Of a stretch of DNA of 17,374 bases, positions 8,501-17,374 are shown piece after piece (position 1 is the stretch's first letter; the number at the start of each line of letters is the position of its first letter). The DNA is from Cochliopodium minus (taxonomy: Eukaryota > Discosea > Himatismenida > Cochliopodiidae): NCBI GenBank assembly GCA_024220525.1, contig JAMYWO010000568.1, positions 1 through 17,374 of the forward strand. The letters are read 5' to 3'. Under the pieces are notes generated by a model. The model had not been told where the DNA came from, ran no database searches, and saw only the letters and a program-made list of their open reading frames with translations. The position numbers and the translations under genes are program-made.

Positions 8501-9876
8501 ATGAAAGATGAATCTATTTTTCCAAAAAATATTACTTTAGAAGATGTCAGAGAATCAATTAAATCAAGAAATGAATTTAGAGAATTGTCCACATCAGATC
8601 ATATTGTATTCACTTATTTTCTTGGGCAAAGTGAAGACGATAATATGTTTCCAGATCCATCCACTGCGCATGATGATAGAACAGCATATTTATGGAAAGT
8701 GAGAAGAGAATGTAGAGGATTGGTATTTAATAAAGATACTGAAAAGATTATCTCAAGAAGATTTCACAAATTCTTCAACATTGGAGAATTACCTGAAACA
8801 ACTATTGAGAAAATTAATTTCAATAGGGAACATTTCCTTCTTGTCAAGCTTGATGGAAGTATGATTGCTCCATTCATCACTGAAAATAAATTAAGATATG
8901 CTACCAAACAGACAGTGACAGATACAAGCTTGATGGTGGAAGAATTTGTCAAGAATAGTTTGATTGATTACGATAATTTTTGTTTGAATTGGATCGAAAA
9001 GGGTTATACTCCCATATTTGAATGGTGTTCAAGGTAATATACTTCAAAAATCCTTTCTAGAATAAACTAAATGTTTTTTTTTTTTTATAAAAAGAAAATC
9101 AAAAATAGTGCTCGATTATGAAGAAGATAGATTATCATTGATAGCATTAAGAAACATGGAAGATGGGAATTATGTGGGATATGAAGAGATGAAAAAAGCA
9201 GCAGAATTACAGAAAATACCTTTTGTGGAGAAATTTGAATTGAAAGATGATGGATTAAACTCTGATGTGGTCACCAAGATGAAAGAACAACAAGATGTAG
9301 AGGGATTCGTTTTGAGATTTTCAAATGGGGAGATGTATAAAGTAAAAACAAATTGGTATTTCAAAAAGAATAAAACTTTGGACAGATTTTATAACAATTC
9401 TGAAAGATTCAGATGGGGTTTGGTTTTGGACAATGAATACGATGATATCAAATCTTTTTTAGCGAAAGAAGAATTGGATAGAATGGATTTGTTCATAAAC
9501 AAATTATTTTCTCTTTTAAAAGTTGCCACCACCAATATCCTCGAACAAGTAGAGAAAATCAAAAAGGAAAATCTTTCCAAAAAAGAAATTGCTGAAAAAA
9601 TCCTCCAACAACCAAAAGTCCTCAAGGGTTTATGGTTTTTTGCAATGGAGCCCAACACTACCTATGAGAAATTGTTTGACAAAATAGTGGCGTAATATTC
9701 TTTCATTTTTTCTTTCTTTAACCCTTTAAAAATTTTCTACTAGTTTTGTCAAAGATAATCTTTCCAACAAAAAAAATTTTGATTTAATGAGGGAGAATCT
9801 CCTCTCTAATCTTTCTTTAAAAGATTTTCCTCTTCCAAACAATTATATTAGGAAACGTAATGATGATGACAATTAA
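8501..9876 (+). CDS. T4 Rnl1-type ATP-dependent RNA ligase, stand-alone
   Basis: Three exons: 8501-9033, 9095-9691 and 9744-9876 (stop TAA), 420 residues. Nucleotidyltransferase motifs are in order: motif I VKLDGSM with the adenylated Lys near residue 116; motif Ia-like RRFHKFFNIGE just before it; FEWCSRKSKIVLDYEEDRL, the IIIa region as in T4 Rnl1 and fungal Trl1 ligase domains; motif IV EGFVLRF; motif V YKVKTNWY. The ECRGLVF segment near residue 70 is also family-typical. Such enzymes adenylate a 5'-phosphate RNA end and join it to a 3'-OH. Trl1/plant tRNA ligases fuse this domain to kinase and phosphodiesterase domains; neither is encoded here. Start 8501 fits the size of T4 Rnl1 (374 aa); an in-frame ATG at 8444 would add 19 residues. 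Exon 3 (FVKDNLSNKKNFDLMREN to IRKRNDDDN) is inferred: donor GTAATATTC overlaps the TAA at 9693-9695 and phases match. Without splicing the protein ends at 377 residues. Confidence 0.9.
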
Positions 9877-10174
9877 AAGTTCCTTGATTTTCTGATCATT
9901 TTTTTTTTTTTTAATTTTTAAATCATCCAATATACAATCAAAAATTATCTAATTTGTTGTCGGTTTTATTCCTTTAATTTTTAATTATTAAATTTCCAAG
10001 AGATTCTTTGGCCTCATAACTCAATATTTTGATTTTTTCCGAGATGATGAGACAATACCGTTTTAATCAAATTTCTTCATTAAAATATAAAAAAAAATTG
10101 CCTATAAATTAAATAGGATTCGACTGGTTGTATAGAAAAATTTATACCAATTAAAATTATAAATTCAAAAAATA
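9877..10174. promoter_or_regulatory. upstream region of the RasGEF gene
   Basis: 298 bases between the ligase stop and the RasGEF ATG with no supported gene. A T run at about 9899-9912 and a TATAAATTAAATA stretch near 10103 resemble the oligo-dT and TATA elements known from dictyostelid promoters, although such motifs are cheap in AT-rich DNA. The sequence just before the ATG is A-rich (TTCAAAAAATAATG). Confidence 0.4.
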
Positions 10175-13100
10175 ATGGAAAAAGAGCTGAAAGAGCTTGT
10201 AGTAAAGATAAAAGATCATTGCAGAATTGTAATTGAAGATACAAAACAATTACAATCAATGGTTACAGATCAAGGAAGAGAAATAACACAAAAAGAAATA
10301 TTGCAATCAGCAAAATCAACAGCATTGAGTGCTTCAAGATTGACAGATATAATAGATACAGTTGAAACAATAGTTAAAACAAAAAATGATAATATAAATT
10401 TGCAAAAAGAACTATTGATAAGCTCATCAAAGGATGTAAGAAATAATGCACTCAAATTTTTAAAATGTGCAAAAGAAGTATTTGATAATCCTTATGATTA
10501 TCTCACCAGCCAAAATCTTAATTCTGCTTTCCAAGAAGTATTGAATAGTATTTCCAATACTATTTCTACCGTTTGTATGCTCAGAATAATTGTACAAAAA
10601 GAAACAGGAAGGAAAACACTAGAAATTACAATCGATCATAAAAATGAAAAAGAAAAGGATGGTATTATAGAAGCATCAAAAGAACTGGCCAGTTCTGTCA
10701 GGCTAGTTATCGAGCAATTAAAAATTTCTAAAGCACAGGTAAATTTATTATTTTTTGAATAACACAATTAAAAGTAGTGTATATATTAATATACAATTAT
10801 TTGAATGTATTGCAATGAAAATAATGAATTTAACGAATTAATTCTTATTATTTAACGAATATATATTTCAATTTCATTTATAGACAACAGTGGTAGAATT
10901 ATTGAAAAAGGTGGTCATAAATCTCAAAAATTTGCTTAAATTATCAGCAGATTCAACATTTGATTTGGAAAAAAATTGCAATTCATTGAGGATATGTGCC
11001 TATCAACTAATTGCATTAGTTAAAACCTACATCATTGAAAAAGAATCAAATATAAGCTTCACAAAAATAGAGAATACAACAACAGAGTTAGCTAGGGAAA
11101 TAAGAGCGATAATGATGCAAGTTCAAAAGAATACAATCCAAAAATCCTCTGAATTACAAGATTCTCCTCCATCTAATGGACTCAATTCTGGATATAGAAA
11201 AAGTTCGCTGACAGAAATAGAAGAGAAAAAGTTGATGCAACAAGAAAGATTGATGGTCAAAAAAAATAGATCGGAAAGTTTATCTCTTGACAGAATCCAA
11301 CCAAATAGCCATCATAGAGAAAACAAACTGGATTTGAAAAAACTCTCCCAAGGTGTCAACGATCATAGTGGTACCTTGAACAAACATTCCAACGATACTC
11401 TTTTAAACAAGGATTCAAGTGAATCTAATCTTTCTCATAACAGCGAAACTGATTCTGTCGTTTCTTCTTCGAGTGATATTGCTCCTTTTCCCAGAATCCT
11501 TTCTCAAAAACAAAAAGAGCTTTTACAAAAATCCTCCTTTGATCTCATTACTCTTTTCTCCAAACATTTCAAAGAATCCTTATCTCAATGGGACAATCTT
11601 CCTCTTTCTTCTCAATCAGAGATTGCAATAGAAGTGAGTGGTTTACTCGAAGAAAGTTTAAAAATTTTCAACAAAAACGAAAGAAGCAACAACAAATCCA
11701 AAAGCAACAATAACAACAACAGTAGCAGTGGCAGCAGTAGTGGCAGTAGTAGCAAAATAGGAAACATTCTGGGAAAAAGATCAGATCACGACTTGGAAGC
11801 AAAAAATGGATTAAGTTCTCTTTTCAACGCGGATAGTTTGGATGATTGGCATCAATTGTTGTCGGGCACCAAAGAATTGTTCATGGGAGGGATTGGTGGA
11901 AAACAAAAACTTTTGATTTCGATGGACACAAACAGTGGAGGAATAAGCAGCTCTCTTCAAGAACTCTACAATGATCTTTACAACAAAACCTACCAGCTCA
12001 TCATCCACGCCAATCACGCAGTCCTCTCTGAAAAAACAACGGAAGAAAATGTGAGTGAAAAAGTGAAAACACTGAATGATTGTTGTATCAAAATTCTTTC
12101 TCAGCTTTCTCAAAACTCCCTCATTTCAAGTAACCCCACCTTTTCTTCTCTTTTTGATTCTTGTATCGATACTCTCCGTAACGCAGAATTTTCCATTCCT
12201 GCCAATCAATACATCGTGATGGACATGAGAGGACAGTTGGCTCAACTCGTTTACTCCTCTCTTCTCAAACAATTGTATACTCACAGTAATTCTTTAAGAG
12301 TTATTTCTCTTCATACTCTTTCTACTCTTAAAAGAATTCTTCAAAACAACTCTTCTCCCTCTGAACTTTCCCTTCTTCAAATTGCTTCCTCCACCTCCTC
12401 CCTTTCTTCTGTCGTTTCTCTTTTGTCTGGTGTCGTTTCTACTGCGAAAAGCATCAGTGCGTTGAAATCAAACACTTCTTCTTCTCTCCATTCTGAAAAT
12501 GAATCTAATGAAGGAAACTTGGATAACAAAGACTTTTGGGAAGAGTATTTTCTTACCAATTCTTTCAATAATTTAAAAGTGGAGGATGGAAGTACTGCTT
12601 TTCCCGGAATTAAAATGCATATCGCCAAATCCAACAACAATTCTCCTTCTAAAAAACCCCTCCCCAAAAAAGGTACTCTCAATCATCTCATTGATGGTCT
12701 CACTTCCTTTGAAACTTTAGGTAAACCCCTTATTTTATTTTTTTATTAAATTAAAAAAAAAAATTAATTTAGTATTTGTCATTTATTATTTAATATTTAT
12801 CATTTATTATTTAGTATTTGTCATTTATTATTTGATATTTCTTTTATTATTTAGTATTTATCTTTTATTATTTAATATTTATCATTTATAATTTAATATT
12901 TCTTTTTATTATTTAATATTTCTTTTTATTATTTAATATTTCTTTTTATTATTTAATATTTATCATTTATAATTTAATATTTCTTTTATTATAATTCATT
13001 ATTTTGATAATATTAATTAAAAATATTTTATAATTTTCATTTTCATTCCGAATTAAAAAATTTATTATTTTCATTAATTTATTATTTTATTTTATTTGAT

Positions 13101-14663
13101 TTTTGTTTTATTTTATTACGAGATTATTTATTAAATTTTATTTTATTAAAAATAGACAGGAAATACATGAGTGCATTTATAATAACATACAGATCGTTCA
13201 CAACGCCATCAAAACTGTTAGAAAAGCTGATTCAAAGATACAACGCTCCAAACAAAATATCAACACAAGACAAAGAAGCATTGCAACTAAGAGTTGGGGT
13301 GGTAATAAAATACTGGGTAGAAAATCAGTTTATTGATTTTGATGATAATTTGGTTGAAAGTTTAACAAAATTTATTGAAACTACTTTAAAAAAACAACAA
13401 AAAGATCTCAGTGACATTCTTCTTCATCTCGTTCAAAAATTAGACGAGTCTCGTAAAAATAAAATCACCATTTTTCAAAAACCTCCCACTGATCTCAACC
13501 CTCCTCCTGGTCAGTATAGTCCTGCTGAGCTTTTTTACCAAGTAAAAAACAATTTCATTTTTTATTTGATTTTTTTATTAATATTTTTATTATTTTTATT
13601 TTATTTTTAAATATTTTTATTTCATTTTCATTTTTATCTTGTTATTTTTTTTTATTACTCATTGTTCATTTTTATTTTGTTATTTTTATTTTATTTTTAA
13701 ATTTTTTTTTATTTATTAATTTCGTGATTTATTTTTTCAATTAGATGAGCACCGATGAAATAGCCCGCCAAATTACCATCATTGATTGGAGTATTTTTTC
13801 AGCCATTGAACCTTCTGAGCTTTTAAATCAAGTACCCCCACTTTTCAATTATTTTTATTTTATTCATTTGTTTGTTTGTATTTCTTTAATTTTTATTTAA
13901 TCTTTATTTCAAATATATATTTATTTTTTTAATTATTTTTTTAATAAAAAATGATTCTAGTCATGGAATAAATTGTCTGTGCAACACAGAGCACAAAATG
14001 TATTTACACTAGTAACACGTCTGAACAAAATATCTTATTGGGTTCCTTCAATGATACTGTGGCAAATAAATTCAGAAATGAGAGTGGTTATGATAAGAAA
14101 ATTCATGGAAATCGCCATTTTTCTCCACAAATTAAATAACTATAACGGTTTGATGGGAATCATTGCAGGTTTAAACATGTCTTCTATTTCAAGACTTAAA
14201 AAAAGTTGGCTCGTTATAAATGAACAAAACCCTCCTAATTCTATTTTATCTCAATACAGAAAATTGGAATTTTTAATGAGTCCTACTGGTTCTTGGAAAA
14301 ATTATCGCTCCAGCCTTTCCAACACAAAGTATCCTGCTATTCCTTATTTGGGTAAAAAAAAAAAATGATTAACTTTAAATTCATTTTATTTTTATATCAG
14401 GAACATATTTGGGAGACTTGACTTTTATAGACGAAGGGAATCCGAATATGATAAAAAATGAAATAAATTTTGAAAAACGAGAATTAATATTTAATATAAT
14501 CGACGAAGTCAAAAGATTCCAAGAAACACCATTCAAATTCCCCATTGTCGAACCAATCTACACCTTTTTATCTGAGCCTCCTTCCTTTAATGACAAAGAT
14601 TTGTATTCCTTATCACTTCTAAGGGAACCAAGAGAAATTCCTCCACAAAACACGAAAAACTAA
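10175..14663 (+). CDS. RasGEF (REM plus CDC25-homology domain) with helical N-terminus
   Basis: Six exons: 10175-10738, 10884-12720, 13156-13541, 13745-13831, 13961-14351 and 14401-14663; phases agree and give 1175 residues. Residues about 801-900 form the RasGEF N-terminal/REM domain (DRKYMSAFIITYRSFTTPSK). Residues about 930-1165 form the catalytic CDC25 domain: EIARQITIIDWSIFSAIEPSELL, WNKLSVQHRAQNV, RLNKISYWVPSMIL, RKFMEIAIFLHKLNNYNG, IIAGLNMSSISRLKKSW and IPYLGTYLGDLTFIDEGNPN. These are the conserved blocks of exchange factors that load GTP on Ras/Rap. Residues 1-290 are predicted mostly helical, in heptad-like amphipathic stretches (ILQSAKSTALSASRLTDII), perhaps a talin/vinculin- or FAT-like bundle; this is a guess. 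Residues about 290-420 are polar and Ser-rich, and a poly-Asn/Ser/Gly tract lies near 453-480. No DEP, kinase or LisH domain is seen. Confidence 0.93.
12771..12995. repeat. ~20-bp minisatellite in RasGEF intron
   Basis: About eleven diverged tandem copies of a 19-21-base unit like TTTATTATTTAATATTTATC fill the centre of the largest intron of the window (12721-13155). Copies differ mainly in TTTATC, TTTGTC or TTTCTT segments, suggesting older expansion followed by drift. Confidence 0.8.
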
Positions 14664-14915
14664 ATGAATTCTCTTTTTAGATTAATTTATGAATACATTA
14701 ATTTTTGTATTATTAAAAAATTGTTAGATTTTATAGATAATAAATTTTGAAGTGGAATAAAGATATATTCCCACCGATTGATTATCATTTTTATTCACAT
14801 TAAAAATCCAAAATGTTTTAACAGCTTATCTTAAAAATTTATTTATATTATTGAAATTCAAGTAGTATTTGAATGTACATATTAATATATCATTGTAAAA
14901 TCCCCTGACCAAAAA
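14664..14915. other. convergent intergenic region, nothing recognised
   Basis: 252 AT-rich bases between the converging RasGEF and Cys-rich membrane protein stops. AATAAA-type motifs occur (for example near 14739 and 14756). No open frame, RNA gene or repeat was seen. Confidence 0.5.
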
Positions 14916-15819
14916 TCAATTACGAGAAGAATTGCCCGATTCCTCATTCATCGAAGCTGTAGATTCTGTACCATGACTTCCTCCACCATGAGACCTGGAC
15001 CAAGTATGAGCTTTTCTAGCATAATAGATGGTGCAGGTGGTGATAGTGAAAATGAAAAGAAAGGCAGCAATACCAATCATAATTCCTAAATTTCTTGGTC
15101 TATTTTTAGGGATGGGATTACAAATAGATGCATCACTTGGTTGACAAGGGATCAAAGCATCAGTAATGTTGAATCTTGATTTGGCTTCGGTAAGATTTCC
15201 TTTAACCCAATTCAATACTCTTGTTGCTACTTCAGTACTGTTTGGACCTACGGTGACCGAACCTCCTTCTACAAGAGATCCATTTCCCCCAGAAGAGCAG
15301 TTCAATCTATAAAAATTATCACCTGATACTTCGAATGCGCATCCAATTTGATTATTTACAGTATAATCATAACACGAATGAAATTGTGGTCTTGGAATTC
15401 CCAATGTTGTGGATAAATAATCTGCCAATAATAGAGGAAAATTATCATTCAATCCTTGGTTTTTGTCAAAATCCAGCTTTAATAATACATATGTTTCTTT
15501 ATTTAAATCATTTCATATAAAATCAAGAATTAGTTTAATGCAATTTAAATTTTTGCATATAAAAAAAATTACGATTCAAGGTCAATCCCTCGCAAGTAGA
15601 TTTGGTTGGTGAAGTAATTAGACAATAATCATAATTTGTATTTCCTCTTCCATCAAAACAATACGTACCATTTGGTTCTAGTCCTACAATACAACTTCCA
15701 CCAAGACATCCAACAGGCTTCATACAACCATAAATATCTCCAGTACAATCATTTATTGAATTACATTGTTGAGCAAAGGTATATCCTATCAAAATTAACA
15801 AAAAAATATATACTCTCAT
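14916..15819 (-). CDS. Cys-rich type I membrane protein, unrecognised family
   Basis: Two exons, 15819-15573 and 15454-14916, giving 261 residues. The start at 15819 opens a signal peptide, MRVYIFLLILIGYTFA, with likely cleavage before QQC. The ectodomain (about residues 17-203) has 13 cysteines, eight of them in the first exon (QQC, NDC, YGC, VGC, GSC, TYC, DYC, STC), and five N-glycosylation sequons (NGT, NGS, NST, NLT, NIT). A single membrane helix follows at about 204-227 (NLGIMIGIAAFLFIFTITTC), then a 34-residue Ser/Gly/His-rich cytosolic tail ending ESGNSSRN. No domain family is recognised; short Cys-rich repeats of this sort are common in amoebozoan surface proteins. The acceptor chosen (CCAAG at 15455-15459) is the one that keeps the frame; the more obvious AAAG at 15475-15478 would run into a stop within a few codons. 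Its start is 49 bases from the next gene's start. Confidence 0.8.
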
Positions 15820-15868
15820 TTTTTTTAATAATTTATAATTAAATAAATAGATAAAGAAAAAAAGGAAA
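15820..15868. promoter_or_regulatory. 49-base divergent start-to-start spacer
   Basis: Only 49 bases, all A/T apart from a few G, separate the ATG of the minus-strand membrane protein from the ATG of the plus-strand poly-Asn protein. Core promoter elements of at least one gene must lie in the other's leader or transcribed region. A TATATAAAC sequence at 15896-15904 lies inside the first intron of the plus-strand gene and would be correctly oriented only as a promoter of a downstream start. Confidence 0.45.
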
Positions 15869-17311
15869 ATGAACAATTCCAATTCTCTGTTGGGTATATA
15901 AACTTTTTCTTTCGAATTAATTTGCTAAATAAATTATATCAGACAAGTATGCCAAAAATAATAATAATGCGGCAGCCAAAATCAATATTAATTACAAGAA
16001 TAAATCAATAAATCTCAGAATTCCAACGATCAGAAAAATTGCAACAAAAAAATTTCATCTTGAATTATATGAAATATTGAAAAGCGAACCAAATAAAAAA
16101 TTAATTCATATTTGTGCAGAAAGGTAAAAATATTGTCAAATTTTGAATATGGATTAAAATTTACGAATATTAAAAAAAGGAAATTCAAAATAGATGATAT
16201 TAGAGAGAAAATAGTTCAACTCATTTATTGTGGTTATTTTTTTACTGAGAGACAACTGTATGATTTTTATGATATTGAAAGAACTCAATTGAATACAATA
16301 ATGAAATGCTTTTCAAAAAATAATTGGAATTTAAAAAGCGATAGCGAGATGCAAAAATTATTATCCAGTTGTTTTCAAAAGGATAGATTGACGACACCTT
16401 ATCTCACCTTATCTAAATTTTATAGGGCATTGATTGTAGAGAAGTATATGAATCTAAATCCAAGTTTTCTTGATAGATACATTGAAATAGAATTGAATGA
16501 AGAAAATGAAATTATAAATGGACCTAAATGTAACGAGTTTTTAAGACTGCTTAAAAAAAGAGAATTAGCCAATCTTTTCATTTCTTTCAATATTCCTCCC
16601 CCCAAAACTCTCCAAAAAACTACAATGATACTCACTCTTCTTTCTTCTTGCAAACAGTTTTATGTTAATTTTCTTCTCACTCGTCCCCCTCTTCCCAATT
16701 TTTCTTATTTTGAAGATTCTTCTCTTTTTTCTCCTTCTTCTCCCCCTCCCCTTCCCCTCCCCTCTCTCCTTCGTTCCCCTTCTTCCCCTTCCATCAACAA
16801 TATTAATAACAATTCTAATAACAATTATATCAACAATAATAGTAACAATACAAATAACAAAACCAACAATAGCATTAATAACAATTCTAATAAATATAAT
16901 TGCAACAATATTAATAACAATACAAATAACAATAACAACAATATTAATAACAATATATCACCATCTTCTCATTTTCAAAACAAGATTTCTCCTTCTTCTC
17001 AGAATTTTTTAATTTCCTCTTCTTTTTCTCCATCTTCTCAAAATTTCCCTTCTTCTCAGAATAATGCCAATATTAACCATGATCATAATAATAATAATAA
17101 TAATATCAATACTTATAATAATAATGTCAATACTACTTTTAAAATATCTCCTTCTTCTCAGAAGCATAACAACAATAAAAATATTAACAAAGTATCTCCT
17201 CAAAAAAATAATCTTCTTTCCCAAAGTTTATTGACTACCATTGATTTAGATTTAGATGATAATTATGATATTCAATTTATAAATCCTCCCACCCCCAACA
17301 TTAAAAATTGA
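15869..17311 (+). CDS. unrecognised protein with poly-Asn and SPSSQ-repeat tail
   Basis: Three exons, 15869-15893, 15943-16123 and 16180-17311, all phases agreeing, 445 residues, starting MNNSNSLLDKYAKNNNN. Residues about 25-245 look folded: helical, basic N-terminal part (NLRIPTIRKIATKKFHLELY, LIHICAERKFKIDDIREKI), a middle with CGYFFTERQLYDFYDIERTQ, and a helix-turn-helix-like end (FLRLLKKRELANLFISFN, then TLQKTTMILTLLSSCKQ) that resembles a SAP-type helix-extended-helix. I do not recognise the family; this SAP resemblance is weak. A Pro/Ser linker follows at about 245-273, then poly-Asn (about 274-331), then repeats of SPSSQ with N or K after it, and an acidic end (DLDLDDNYDIQF). Four SSQ sites plus SP sites make the tail a possible phosphorylation cluster. 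The first two short exons are inferred from perfect phase fit and a sensible ATG; the large exon is secure. Confidence 0.72.
16794..16965 (+). repeat. AAC/AAT-rich coding repeat (poly-Asn)
   Basis: Degenerate AAY-type triplets interrupted by ATT and AGT encode an Asn-rich segment with Ile and Ser punctuation. A second Asn run lies at about 17063-17130. These are typical of Asn-rich amoebozoan proteomes and are expected to vary in length between strains. Confidence 0.85.
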
Positions 17312-17374
17312 AATAATTAATATAAAAATAAAAATAAATAAAAATAAGAACTACAAACCAAAATTAAAAATGAT

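Noticed and set aside
12377-12682. Minus-strand 101-codon open frame
   Set aside because: It is antisense to the secure large RasGEF exon 10884-12720, with no family resemblance.
16662-17012. Plus-strand hydrophobic frame overlapping the poly-Asn region
   Set aside because: It is a shifted reading of AAY/CTT-rich repeat DNA, giving Ile/Leu/Thr runs; the Asn frame continues from the folded body.

Overview
The window is eukaryotic nuclear DNA: extremely AT-rich, with many short introns (about 49 to 435 bases), Asn- and Ser-rich low-complexity protein segments, and very small intergenic gaps. Gene content (CUL1-type cullin, RasGEF with REM domain, transcription-type cyclin, TMEM115, JmjC oxygenase) and the poly-Asn tracts fit an amoeboid protist, most like Amoebozoa/dictyostelid-type genomes. 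This is an inference; no sequence here fixes the species. No prokaryotic features, tRNA, rRNA, CRISPR or transposon were seen. All exon boundaries were worked out by eye from reading-frame continuity, splice dinucleotides and remembered family alignments.

Layout from left to right: (1) <350-1574 (+), 3' part of a JMJD7-like JmjC oxygenase in 7 exons, 5' exons lying outside the window. (2) 1619-2984 (-), a cyclin of the K/T/L transcription class in 5 exons with an Asn-rich tail, convergent with gene 1. (3) 3093-3395 (-), a single-exon 100-residue hydrophobic membrane protein. (4) 3474-4791 (+), a TMEM115 orthologue in 5 exons, apparently with a first coding exon consisting only of the ATG and one GC-AG intron. 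(5) 4889-8373 (-), a complete CUL1-type cullin in 12 exons, 751 residues. (6) 8501-9876 (+), a free-standing T4 Rnl1-type RNA ligase in 3 exons, divergent from the cullin. (7) 10175-14663 (+), a 1175-residue RasGEF in 6 exons with a large helical N-terminal region. (8) 14916-15819 (-), a Cys-rich type I membrane protein in 2 exons. (9) 15869-17311 (+), an unrecognised protein in 3 exons with a poly-Asn and SPSSQ-repeat tail, starting 49 bases from gene 8.

The genes do not form an operon or an obvious shared pathway; they look like a compact stretch of ordinary housekeeping and signalling genes in alternating orientation: protein degradation (cullin), small-GTPase signalling (RasGEF), Golgi membrane (TMEM115), transcription/RNA (cyclin, RNA ligase) and protein hydroxylation (JmjC).

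The points most worth checking are the stand-alone Rnl1-type ligase, whose second intron starts on top of an in-frame stop codon; the ATG-only exon and GC-AG intron of TMEM115; the general lack of G at splice-donor position +5; and the T-rich sense strand of the introns, which flips with gene orientation.
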